Shown: piece after piece, positions 22,101 to 34,702 of the stretch | Numbering within the stretch: position 1 is the stretch's first letter | Layout of the letters: each line of letters starts with the position of its first letter | Made by a program: the position numbers and the translations under genes | Assembly: GCA_911728455.2 (NCBI GenBank) | Contig: OU452229.1 | Span: forward strand, 22,743,347-22,807,346 | Origin: Marthasterias glacialis | Taxonomy: Eukaryota > Echinodermata > Asteroidea > Forcipulatida > Asteriidae | Direction of reading: 5' to 3' | DNA: 64,000 nt | The notes under the pieces: generated by a model | What the model saw: only the letters and a program-made list of their open reading frames with translations | Told to the model about the DNA's origin: nothing | The model's database searches: none

Positions 22101-25100
22101 CGGTGGTGCAAGCCACCATGAACGAGCTGCTCAGATTAATAATACAAATTAGAATCTTATGGATATGGTCCATTCTACATTAATGCTTCTGACATTGTCT
22201 GCGACAAACGGGAAAAGGAATACGACCATGTTTATGCTGTAGGGGTATGATCCATGTCAACATTTTAATGTAAATGTGCGTAGGTGTACAGGTAAAATTT
22301 ATGTACGCAGATTGCTCGCTCTGTATGCATAAGATGGAGTCCCATCATGGCCAAGTCCGAATGAGTAATTGCGTACATGTAGCTTAAATAATTTATCAGT
22401 CCAAAGGCTTCGTCTACATGTTTGTATAAACATCAGTGTACTGTGTACATGTGTAAGTTGTGATGACTTTTGTATGATCAAAATATGGGTTTGAAGCTGG
22501 TCATTCTACCTTAATTGTTTCTCTTCACCTCTTTGTACATCCATGGGGCTGTCTACTTGTTGAAACCGAGGACTTTGACAAAAGGGATCGGGGTGTTCTG
22601 ACAGAGCGAGGACGTCCTCGCTTCGCTTTCGTATACAAAACTAATGGAGACGTCGCTTAAAAAGTCCAAACAGTGGGAGAACAAAGGGTAGTTCTTGATT
22701 TACTGGGTCAACAAACGTGTGTACATATACATGAATGATGAAGGTTCTATGAGGACGCATGTGGCCCAAATGACTGGGGGGTAATAATGGGATATTTTCA
22801 GGCCTGATACTTCACGAAGGCAACAGAGGCAATTGTCTCAGTTGCCCCTGGTCATTGCCTCGGTGCCCTTGAAATGTTCCAATAGAAATTTACAATGTCC
22901 TCATAGACGTGCCTTTTATCAAGAAGAAAATGCCCTTGTGCCCTTGCCCTTTCGAGAACGAAGCAAGCAGGCCTGTAGTACTACTTAAAAACAACTTTTA
23001 CACAGTTTTTATGATTTTTTACAGAGTATTTTGGTGATCAAAATTAGGCTCTGGTAGTGGAGAATTAATTGTCTAAACTTTACATTTCTCTTTCTTCTTG
23101 TGGTGTATGTGTAGGTTCCCAAAGGCCAGCGATTGTTCACCGGGACATCAACAGTCGTAACATCCTTGTGAAGTCTGACCTGACATGTGTGATCGGAGAC
23201 TTCGGCTTCGCGATGAAAGTCTTTGGGTCGTCTGTGGTCAGGGAAGGGGATGAAGATAATAGTACCATTACTGATGTAAGTTTACTTGTCACTTTGAGTT
23301 GACTGCTTCAAGTCATCCATAAAGAAAAGCAAGGTAGTCAGGTTTTGTGAGAGATATTCCTGGGAGAAGCATACTTAGTTTTCAGTTGTCCTTAAGAAAA
23401 ATTACATCAAGTGTGAAACGAACACAGGGTGGCGATGGGGTTCAAATGCTCTCAGACATGCAGAAGATCATTGGGACACTTTCGGGGACATCAGCCAGGT
23501 GGCAGCAAACGTTCCAGTTAAATCCATTGTTCTCAAATATATGCACTTGCACAGACCTTTGTTAACAATTGAAAAATACTCGTTGTGTCTGCTGCCACCT
23601 AGGGTCCCAAAGTTTACCATTGAAGCTGGTTCCCCCTTAAATATCAAATCCATCGTTTTTAGCACGCATGAAATTCTATGATCGTATCAGCACAAGAATT
23701 AGTAGTTGACTGAAGCACAATCAGTCTGGGTTTGCCCTTAACCTTTTTCAGAAACTGGCCAGCCAGACCAGTTGCCTTGTCATTTCACTAATCCGTCAGC
23801 TTTTTCACTATTCAATATTTCAAATGAAATATGGATACTTTTCAACACTGAACTAGCCAGCCGGACCTCTTAAAGTGAAGTTTGACTGGTCCTCAGGTGT
23901 TTTGTAACTGGCATTTGGCCAGCAGATCACTGTGAAGAGAAAACCCTGGATCTACATGTATGTGTCTAGTTTAAAGAAATCCGTAACGTGAGAAATGAAA
24001 CATAATCTTGCCATCCAAAGGTGTTTTCTCGCCATCAAAACTAGTTTTCTTATCTCAAGTTGTTTTCTCAGCATACAGGAGGTGTCAAATGTTTGTATTT
24101 TTTTTTATCAGTTGATTTTTGGGATGTCGGTCCATGTCTGGAATTTCACAGAGGATAGTGCCTTTATTGCCGTGGTCTTGATTTGACATTGAGTGCTCTT
24201 CAGCCCCTAACTATCCCCAGCCCATCAAAATCCAACTGCGTGTTTTGTTTGAGTCAGTTGGACAGTCAGTTGGACTGAGGACTTCATTAAACTCAATATG
24301 CTTTAAGAATACACTATTAACTAGTAAACTTGCGGGTACTAACATGTGTTAGATCTCTTTTGGGAGGAGTGTTGGCTCTGAAAAGAGCCGGAGTGGTCTC
24401 GACGTTTCGATCAGTATACTCTGATCGTCTTCAGGAGAATGAAAATTACTTGGTATGTCTGCTGCCACCTAGGGTCCCAAAGTTTACCATTGAAGCTGGT
24501 TCCCCCTTAAATATCAAATCCATCGTTTTTAGCATGCATGAAATTCTATGATCGTATCAGCACAGAGAAGACAATCGGAGTATACTGATCAAAACGTCGA
24601 GACCACTCCGGCTCTTTTCAGAGCCAACACTCTTCCCAAAAGAGATTTAACACATGGTTGTACCCGCAAGTTTACTAGTTAATAGTGTATTCTTAGTTTC
24701 CTACACCATGCAAAGCTTCAAACATCACTTATATATACTTTATTACATGAGATCAGGCATCCATAATCAGAGTTCAACAGGTTGGCTGTTACGTTACCAT
24801 AAATTATGGTGTTTGGATTTTGCAAGGAAGGTTGTCAGGAATTCACTCAAGGAATTTAGGCTGAAGAATCCGTCCATAGTCAAGTCTAATTTTCTAATAA
24901 AAGCCTCCCTTCTTCCAGAGAAAATAGCTTTACCCCCACAAGAATAAACCAAGGCACTGAGTACTGTTTTACACCCCAGGGGCACATGTACCTCTATATG
25001 CAGGGTTCTCCCCAGGATTTTTCTAAACTGGGGGGCATTCTGGGCCCAAATTTTAAAAGTTTGGCCGAAGCACGCTGAATTAGTGGCAGGTCCTTCAAAT

Positions 25101-28100
25101 GATTTTATTTAATGTTTATGTTTGGTTTGAAAAGCTCTACTGTGCAATCTGGAGCATTTAAAATGGTTTTATGGTAGGATTTTTTGTGAATTTGATATTA
25201 AAATCTAAAAAAAAAAATTTTTTTTTTTTTGCGTATCGGCCGTAATTTCTGCGTATCGGCCCGTAATTCACGTCGATACGCTAGCTTGTGCGTGGGGAGA
25301 ACCCTGATATGTAGAGTACAAGGGGTATCTTTTGTCATCACTCTGACTGGTTGACCCCTTGCAGTGATGCCACAAGCAGCTACTGTTTGACCCATGGTCT
25401 GCCATTTAGCAAGTCAAATTGTATAGGGCCTACTATGCACATGTAAAATGCTCACTACACATTAACACACGGGCAAACTGAATCTCAAAATGGCCGAAGC
25501 AAGTTTTGGTGTTTGATGACGTCAGGTGAATTGGGTCAATCGGTCAGTCGGTGAACTGGGTCAGTAGCGGTGCGCAGGGTTGTGCCTTCTGCAGTACGAC
25601 GAGAAGGCCCCTTTAATTAAACTTAATATTTCCCCCCCCCCCCAAGTTTTATTGTCTTACAAGTTTTACTGTTTACATGTTTTAATTCGGCCTCTGCGAG
25701 GTTTTTTGGGGTTTTTTTTTTGCGAATAAACCATTTCAAATCAAATCAGACAACTAAAATTGACTTTTAAGAGTCCTCATGGTTTGATTTTTGGACAAAC
25801 AAGTTGGCCATCAATGGAGCGGCGTTGTTGCAATTTCGCTGAGACTGTATCATGTTTGCTGATTCATCAGTAGTTACACGTACTAGCAAAAAAAAGGCGT
25901 GACCTCTACAAATTGTCAAAGTGATCAGATATGTTTACGTACTTCACATGATTGATGTACAGTGTACTAGCCGGCCGTAAATGTTAGTTATCCAAAATTA
26001 GAACACGGGGAATCAACATTCCTCATTCCTTGAGAATATCCGTCAACTAGTCAGGAGAACTTTTTCACCCGATGAGATTGCACAGCGATGTCGGTCACGC
26101 ACGTTCATTCTGACCAATCTTAGGCGCAAGATAAAAACTCCAGACGTCCATTAGCCAGATACTGTCTGCCCTAGATTGAACACGAATGTAACTGAATCAA
26201 TGAACGAGTGCCGTACAGTGTACCGTATGGATTTTTTTATTTTGTTGTTTTTTTTCGGTGATGCTCGCTTTCTTGGTCAGAATAAACTACATCACAAGAC
26301 ATTCACAAAGTTCTGCATATATTCGGTAGTGTCCCTTCCTTCTCAAAATATAAATGACAGTTTAAAGAATAGGGCATCAAATTAACTACTTTTACATCTA
26401 CAATTTAAATAAAGACTTCATAAAAATTCAAACTGGGGAGTCCAAAAGACACATGTGTACACTGGGGAGTATCATGGCGGGGTGGTCTCGTTCACCAGAC
26501 ATGCTGGACTCGAGTTCTTGGTGTCGTCAGAGTGTGGGTTTGATTCCCAGTCAATGAAAATAAACCTTCGTTTCTTTGTCCTTTGGATGGGATGTAAAGT
26601 CATACAAATGCAGGTCCTGTGTGTTGTGTAATGCATGTAAAAGAAACCCAGTACACTCATCGTTAAGAGAAGGGGTTTGCCGCGGTGTTTCTGGCACGGT
26701 TGGCTGCAGATTGCCCCGCATCACCCTTGTAAACCATTACAAAGTGCTATCATAGAAATGGGTTTCATAATTCAATTAGTAGCTCTGCATGCTTGCTGTT
26801 AAAATAATGAGCTCTGGATAGTATCCTGTAAATAAAGCGCTATACACTACATGTATATGAATTGAGTATTAACGGCTTCGTCAGTGGCTACTGCTTGATT
26901 GCTCAGCAGCCAACAGTCAAAAGCCGGAGGCAAAGAAGCTTGATGTGGACATGGTCTTGGACTGTCTAAATGACTAAAATTGAGGTATATTTTGTCAAAT
27001 GACAGGTTGGTACAGTACGATACATGTCTCCTGAAGTCCTGGATGGAGCCGTGAATCTAAGAGACTGTGAGTCTGCTCTGAAGCAAGTGGATATCTACGC
27101 CTTAGGACTGGTACTGTGGGAGATGGGAACAAGATGCAGTGACCTCTATCCAGGTAGAAAATATGCGCATATATTAATAATTGCCCTTTACAGACTAACT
27201 AATCTTAACAAGATTCAGAACTGCAAACCTCATTTATCAATTTGTTTGTTTTGTTTGTTTGTTGTTTTTTGTTTTCCATATGGCTGAGCATAAATTCTTT
27301 AGAAGTCTGTTATCTTTTACATGTAGATGCAGAATCATCTTTATTTTAATTTTCCAGGGGTGCGAGGGTTAGGGGTAAATAATACGGTGTTCTTGGGATG
27401 GCTTTGCATTGCATAAGGTGACAGCATCCCCCAGCTGTCCCACTGTCCCCCTAGCGTGACATTTCACCGCATCCTACATCTATCATTTCAACTTGCCTGC
27501 CAAGCTACCCTTCCAATCCAACCACTTAACCGTCACCAGCCGATCATTCATTGTAAACCTGATTTCCGTCGCGGCCTCAAAACTTTGGTCTGAACACTCT
27601 CCCGCAAACCCGCGAAGAGGAAAACCTGTTTTTGGAAACCCACAGGACAGGAAATCCCCGACATTGAAGTAAACAAGCTCATTTCCCACCCTTGGGATGT
27701 TTACCTTAGGATACTGCAAAGTTAATATCGGAAACATAGACAGGGCTAAGAGAACCCTCTGCTTTAGTTATTAATGAACCTTCATTTTGCTGACAAAACA
27801 TCAATTAGGCTGTGGCAAAGACATGTTGGGACCTGTATAGATACATGCACTTGAAAAGTTAAAGGGGCAGTGTCATTTCCTGTAGAACTTTTTAGAACTC
27901 TTAAAGGGGCACTCCCAATACCTGACACAGGTATTGAATATATTGATGTATATTAGGCTGTTTGAAGGTGGAGTTATGCATCATTGAAAAGAACTGTGTG
28001 GTCACATGTCTCTATCATCACGGACGCATACTTATTTTATTTATTTTATTACACTTGGCAAAACAACAAAAAAGTCAGTAAATACACAACAAAAATAAAG

Positions 28101-31100
28101 CAAAGACAAATATCAAAACTAGTTTTAAAAAAAAAGCCGGTGAGTGGCAAGGAGGAACAGGTGACTGGCATCTCTACAAGGCCATCCTTCCACAAAGATT
28201 GTCAACATTATGTAAATGTACCTTCATACATGTCATACACTTGTATGCACATGTACTGTAAGTAGAATAACAAAGTTGAATTTTTTTTTTAGTAAATTTT
28301 CCGCAATGATTTCACCACAGGGTACTGTTCCTGCAGAGCCATGCAAAAAAATAATAATAATAATAATTGAAAATGGAGAATTGTCACTATTGAATTAACA
28401 GTTGTATTTTGATATTTGTACCTTGCACCTAGATACATTGTCATATTTTTATAACAGATGACAAAGACTAAATCTTTTACATGTACACCTGTATGTGTTT
28501 TGTGTCTGTGGCCTTGGCAGAGACAAACATGTACAGCATTGTATTATACATTACAAAAAGATAAACTTATATAATATACGCTTTTTTGTAGCCTTTGAGA
28601 AAGACTCTGCTAGGGTAGAAACGTGAGGCCATTAACAAAGTTTGTGCATAATATACGCTGTTCACAGACTACGTTATGTACAATGTACATCAACATTACG
28701 TGTATGCATATGTTTGTTGACCCTGTAAATCGAGGACTTCTCTTTGTTCTCGCGTTGTATGGACTTAGTTTTTGGTTTGTTTTTCGCAAAAACCCCATTG
28801 GTTTTGTACACGAAAGGGAAGCAAAGATGCCCTCGTTTTGTCAAAACACCCAAATCCCGTCTGTTAAATGCCCTTGTTTGCAACGGACACGATGGATAGA
28901 CACCCCCATATAAATGTACACATATGCAAATGTTTAACATTCAATAGTGACCAATGATTGTAGAGCGCCGAAGGCGCAATAGAGGGAACTGGAGCTTTAT
29001 CTATTGTTGGAACGTGAAATACGCATGGGCGCCATTTCAGCAAGTGGATGTTTTGTTTCCCAATGAAAGCAATGGTCAATATCTGCACTAATCTATTGTT
29101 GTATCAATAGAGTTACTTGCTGAAAATGGCGTCCAGTGGGATTTCACATTTCAGCCAGAGTTCCCCATCTTGCGCCTTCGGCCCTCTATAATCTTTGATT
29201 TTGACCCACTGATTCAACACTTACTGTATCGTTGAACACTGACTGTCCTGACAACATGTAGTTCTTAAATTTAAGATATCAAAATGGGGAAAAATAAAAT
29301 CTCATATTCATAGTTTTTTAAAGCCCCAGCTCAACATTGGTAAGAAGAAAAACATAAATTGTTGTGTGCCTGGTAAAAGGGCGTAAGGCCTTACGCCCTT
29401 TTACTGGGCACATAAAAATCTTCGTCCCAGTAGTAAAAGGATATAAGCAATAAAATGGACCCTGACATGAAAAATATGGCATTATTGTAACATTTTGGTT
29501 GCTAGAATTAACCTAAAGACATGTTTTCCCATTCCCAAGCAGAATTTAACCTTCCTATAATAACTTTTAAATGAAAAAAAAAAACAGATTAAATTTTCCC
29601 GCTCAGTTTTCTTGAAATACAAAATCATTTGCTTACGCCCTTTTACCGGGATTTTGTCCTTATGTCCTTTTACCGGGCACACGAGGAAATGTTCACTGAT
29701 TTACATACATGTATACCTTACAAAAAAGACAATGATGGTAGCAAACTTTCCTTAAAATATTTCTGCCTGAAGTGTTATCGTTTTTAAATAATAAATGAAA
29801 TAAGATCAAAAATTCACTTTCGTCTCATTGAGACTGAAACTCTGCCTATAGGAATGCGTACAAAAATGCAGAATGCACTTTTACCATTTTCTCGCAAATG
29901 AAACAACGACATGAGCTGACATTTTCACAGGTTGGTTTTCTTACAAATATCTTGTTTTGTGCAAAGAATGGAAGCATTTACAGTCAGTTTACCAATGTTG
30001 AGCTTGGGCTTTAAAGGAATGTTATCAGAGAAAACAAGTTGAGTGGAACTTTTGAAGAGGCAAGGTTTAGACTGTGATTATTAACCCTGCCTCTTTTGCC
30101 TCTTTTTACACACAGGTACATTCTTCAGTTATTAATTTTTTGTATGACAGGGGTAGTGTACTGAAAATGCTTGTCAGTGCATGAGAGATAGTTTGGGACT
30201 GGATGCTGTGGGTGGTCCCAGCAAACTGTCATGATGTATCCCTTAGTTTGCTTGCAGTTTTCAAACAGCTGTTGAAAGTGCTGGATTTTCTTTAGCTGTT
30301 TTGTACAACATGTACAAGTGTATAAGGTTTGGTTTAAACTTCTACACATACAGACATGCAGGGCTTCTTACTGCGCTGGTCGGCGCCGGTCGACATCAGC
30401 CATGGGTGTAACCGACCAGAACAAAATAAAAATGAAGTCTTCTGACGGGCACTCAATTTAGGGGGAAATCCTGAACACAGCCTTATCAAATAAAATAATT
30501 GCCGAACCTTTTTTCATAGTACACTTGTTAAGCATGCATCTCACCAATCTCAATCCAATCAAATGTTTACAAACCTTGTTGGTGTATAATTTTGTAGGTA
30601 CACAGTTACATGTAGTACACACAGAACATGTTTGTGAAACCACGAAAGCCTAATTATGATAATAATAATAACAAGAATAATAATTAGATAATTATTAGAT
30701 AATTTATTAGCGCCAAATCCTTTTGTTGAAAAGCTCCCAGGCACTTACAAAAGATCAAGTACAAATAGGGGGGGGGGGGGGGCAATAAAAGACATAAACA
30801 ATAAAAATTACACTCAATAATAGGCCTATGGTAAGAAACACACAAAACGGGATCACCCCGCATGTTGTCTAAAAAGGAGAATATACAGTAATTAAAAGAT
30901 TATCAATAAAAACGATAATGGATAAGTAAAAGAATGAACAAGAGCCTAGACCTGCTAGGACTACTCAAGCTACTCCCATCCATGAATAGCCATGTCAGCA
31001 TAATACAGATAATAATAGATTGTGAATTTTTATTGGTCGAGAACCGATCACGTGATGTGCTACAAAGACACACGTACCTGGCGCACGCACTCAGGATGGG

Positions 31101-34100
31101 AGCATGAGTGATGTACCCGACGGGGGTACATTACCTTGATCGTGCCCACCGCTGGTCGTTTCCAACGCCTTCTACAATATTAGAAATAGCCCCGGGTATG
31201 AGGTTGTACATGTACGTAATTTTCTGTTAAAGTGTTTGACTTTGTTCAAATAAACAAAACAAAATGCAAAGTTCAACAATAAATTAATAAAGAAATATGA
31301 TTAGTTTTACTTTATAATGTTTGTTCTCCCCCTCCTGCAATCTATTTCCATGGTAAAACAAAAAACAATTGTTGCACGCCGTGTGATGGGGGTCCATGGG
31401 TTTTGTACACCCTCGGGGGGAGGGGGGGGGGGAATGGCACTCTCAACTTGGCCTCAGGTGCCATTTGCCCCGTTGAGTGTAAAAAACACCATGGACCCCA
31501 TCACACTGCGTGCAACAATTGTATAGTGTACGAATGATACAAACAGTGTAATATAGATAATGACATGACTCATTACTCATGCTACATGTTAAGGAGAGGC
31601 CATGTACATTGACTAATCATGTTACAAGATTTTGGGGGTTTTAAATTTCAGTTGACAGGTTGATGGAGTTGTTTTCACTCTGTATGTACAATGCACATGT
31701 ACGTAAATATCCACTGTGCTGTTTGTACAAATAGTGTTCATCGTGTTTGGTATTATTACGCTAGTACTAGTAGTGTTATTTTCTGTACATCGATGCACTG
31801 CACTATGCACATGCACATGTACATGTACATGGATGTCTAATTAAATTCCAGATGGTTTCACAGCGTGGCACCGGCTACGAAAAGGCCCAAGGACGTCACT
31901 CCTACTCGGACATTTCATCTCCGACCATTCATTCATTCGTTCATTCATTCATTACCTTCATCATACACATCGTCAGCGTAAAACCTCAGCATTTGATTCG
32001 AGAATACCTTTATGACTACTACTGCATCTCTGACTCAGTGCTGACTAATGTCCGGAGATGACACCAACTACATGTCAGTCAGCTCAGCACACACGGGCAT
32101 GAGAATAGTTGCACAGTACACCCCCCCCCCCCCCTCTGGTCTGCTTGTCCATAAAACACCTGCATAACAGTCACCTGTTGTTCAGGTCATTCCATTTCTA
32201 ACAACTCAGATTAAGGAATTACCGCTGAGTTTCCAGTGAAGGGAAAAGCAATATCTGGGCAGGCTTTGAAGAAAATTGAAAAAACGATTTTTAAATAATT
32301 GTAAATTCTGTCAATAGATGACTGGGTTATAAGCGGTTTTATTTCCTGAATGTTGTAAAATGGGATTTAACTTAATTTTCTTGGATTTCTACAGGCTTGG
32401 TGAATGAAAATGAGAGTTCTCTTGTTTGTCTGTCACTGGAGAATCATCATGTATTTACAATTCAAGTTGAATCATGACTTGCAGATACATGTACATGTAT
32501 TTGCAAAACAGTTTGTTTGATTGATTGATCTGTCCAAAAAATATTAGGAAAAAAAGAATTAGCTGATGCAAAGTGCTTACCAACCACAAGGACCTGTTGT
32601 ATAAAAGCAAGAAATTGTTAATGGGCTCACGTTTCGACCCTAGCAGAGTCTTTCTCCTTGAAGCCTCTGAGAAAGACTCTGCTAGGGTTGAAAGGGTAAG
32701 CCCATTAACAATTTTTTTGGAAACAAAATATAAGTTTTGGTTGTCTGGGGCTTTTGGATAAGGATGTTGTATTGGGGGTTCAAAGGGTGTTTAAAACAAA
32801 AATGAGAAAGACTTAAATATTTAACAGACAGTGTGTATGCATATTTACATTGTGTCTGCGTCTGTACGCAGTACATTGTACCTGTTTACACATGTACGTA
32901 CATAATACATAGTCTGGCATACGGTGTACTTTACATAGAATACATACTGTACACACTCTTACTAATGTACAATATACAAGTACAGTGTAAAGTATCCTGA
33001 ACGCTTAACAAATATAGACATAATCGTACACCTATAACTGAAAATTCTTGTCATGTTTATTGATCAGAGATCTGGTTAACTGTACAATGGTCTGTCAAGT
33101 ACGTGTTCTAAGATTAAAGAGCATTGTAATTATATTCATTTGATATGCACACATCGTTTGTGTTTTCACGAAGTGACGGGTCGAAGCAACGGGCATATAC
33201 CCGTCGCTTCGTGAAAACACAAAAAGCGTAATTTCGGGATGCCCGTCCTTTTCATAATTTCTCAAATAAATCATAAATAAATTGATGAATTGATCATAAA
33301 AAAATCACATTTGATGAAAGTTTAACTCATAATAAATCACAGGAGGAAAGTACAGACTTAAAAGAATTTAGCATTGTGCTTTTGTTTTGCAGTTTTGAAA
33401 TGTGATGATGCTCTTGTGTGATTATCTCCAAACACGATTTTTTTCCAATTTGACATGCCCGTCCCTTCGTGAAAACATTGACGACATGCATGACTGACAC
33501 ACTAACCGGTAGCTGCAGGATGACTTGTCAACGCTCAAATTTGTTTCGGAATACCGGAGCAAAGGTTGCCCTGACATTCCACTGCTGAGCGCGCACAGAC
33601 GACACACACGCACCGCCTAACGCTTCGTTTTACCCACACAAAGACCGAAAAAGGTCTGTGATATTTTGGAGTTTTCTTTAAAAATAAATAAAAAAACAAT
33701 TGTTTAAAAGTGTAACATATGGTCCTTGAAAAATGCTAAAGACATTTTTATTGTGTTTTTTTTTTTTTTTTTTTGGGGGGGGGGGCGGTGGGGGTGTTTA
33801 ACTGTCAGAATGGACTTGTTCATGTAAATGTACTCATACTTACTGTACACACATTTTCATGTACATCCAGTGAAATTAAAATATACTACATGTATGTACT
33901 GTACATGTACATCCCATGTACATGTATGTACAAATTACTTCTTTAACCATTTTTTTTTGTTTTTGTCGCGTCCTTCCTGGCGGGATTCTTTTGGTGGAAT
34001 TGCCGGAATCATTTTTTTTTTCTTTGAGGGTACTGCTGGCACAGAGAAACTCTGACTTGACAATGCCAAGAGAACAAAGATTCTCTTTATTGGATCGTCC

Positions 34101-34661
34101 ATTTTTTTGTGGGTTTTTGTTTTGAGTGAGGAAAAAGTCAAATTCAGGTACCGTGCATTGCAAAACATCATATGAGTGGTACTCAACCCGGAACTGTGGC
34201 TTGATTGCCGGCTCACTCTGACTTACCTCCATTCAGCCAAAATACAATGAATAAACAATGGTAGAAGCCTCTTGATGCCTCATAATCCTCTTCTTGGAAC
34301 AAAAGGACAAACTAAAATCGGGAATTACACAAAAAAAAACAACACCTCTCAATGGCCAGAAAATGGCAAAATATTCAAGACCATGTTTTGTCTCTGTGTT
34401 GGTAAAATGAAATGTTACAGGGCGTTTGTGTTGTCTGTTCACTCTCAGCCGTGGATCGTCCGGGCGACCTTTGCTTCGGTATTCCAAATTTACACAATTG
34501 CCTCTGTACACGGCTTCCGTTTCCATGCAGGGGAAACATTTGCATGTATACAGGTCATTCAGCACCAACGGGTCAACAGCCCACAAATGGTACACTTTTC
34601 TTGTCATGTTACAATCGCCTATACAGTAGATGATACACGTACAGCCATCTTTGACAGAAGT

Positions 34662-34702
<41 letters not shown>

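Larger units (their letters stand above)
17153..23114 (+). other. BMPR2 intron 4
   Basis: This 5962-base phase 1 intron has small inverted-repeat elements at 18392-18498 and 20817-20985, a MITE at 19272-19505, a SINE at 21650-21922 and the GGTCATTGCC repeat at 22799-23010. AT-rich low-complexity runs lie at 19020-19215. Several short open frames show no recognisable similarity. Confidence 0.75.
23276..27005 (+). other. BMPR2 intron 5
   Basis: This 3730-base phase 0 intron contains a duplicated 119-bp segment (23576-23694 and 24446-24564), the fold-back at 24304-24695, a MITE with target duplication at 25001-25306 and a SINE at 26473-26745. A reversed copy of the intron 3 repeat lies at 23735-23945. 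No gene is recognised. Confidence 0.8.

Noticed and set aside
24374..24389. A histone gene cluster, suggested by the exact histone stem-loop
   Set aside because: No histone coding sequence is found on either strand nearby, and the hairpin lies inside a repeated fold-back element.
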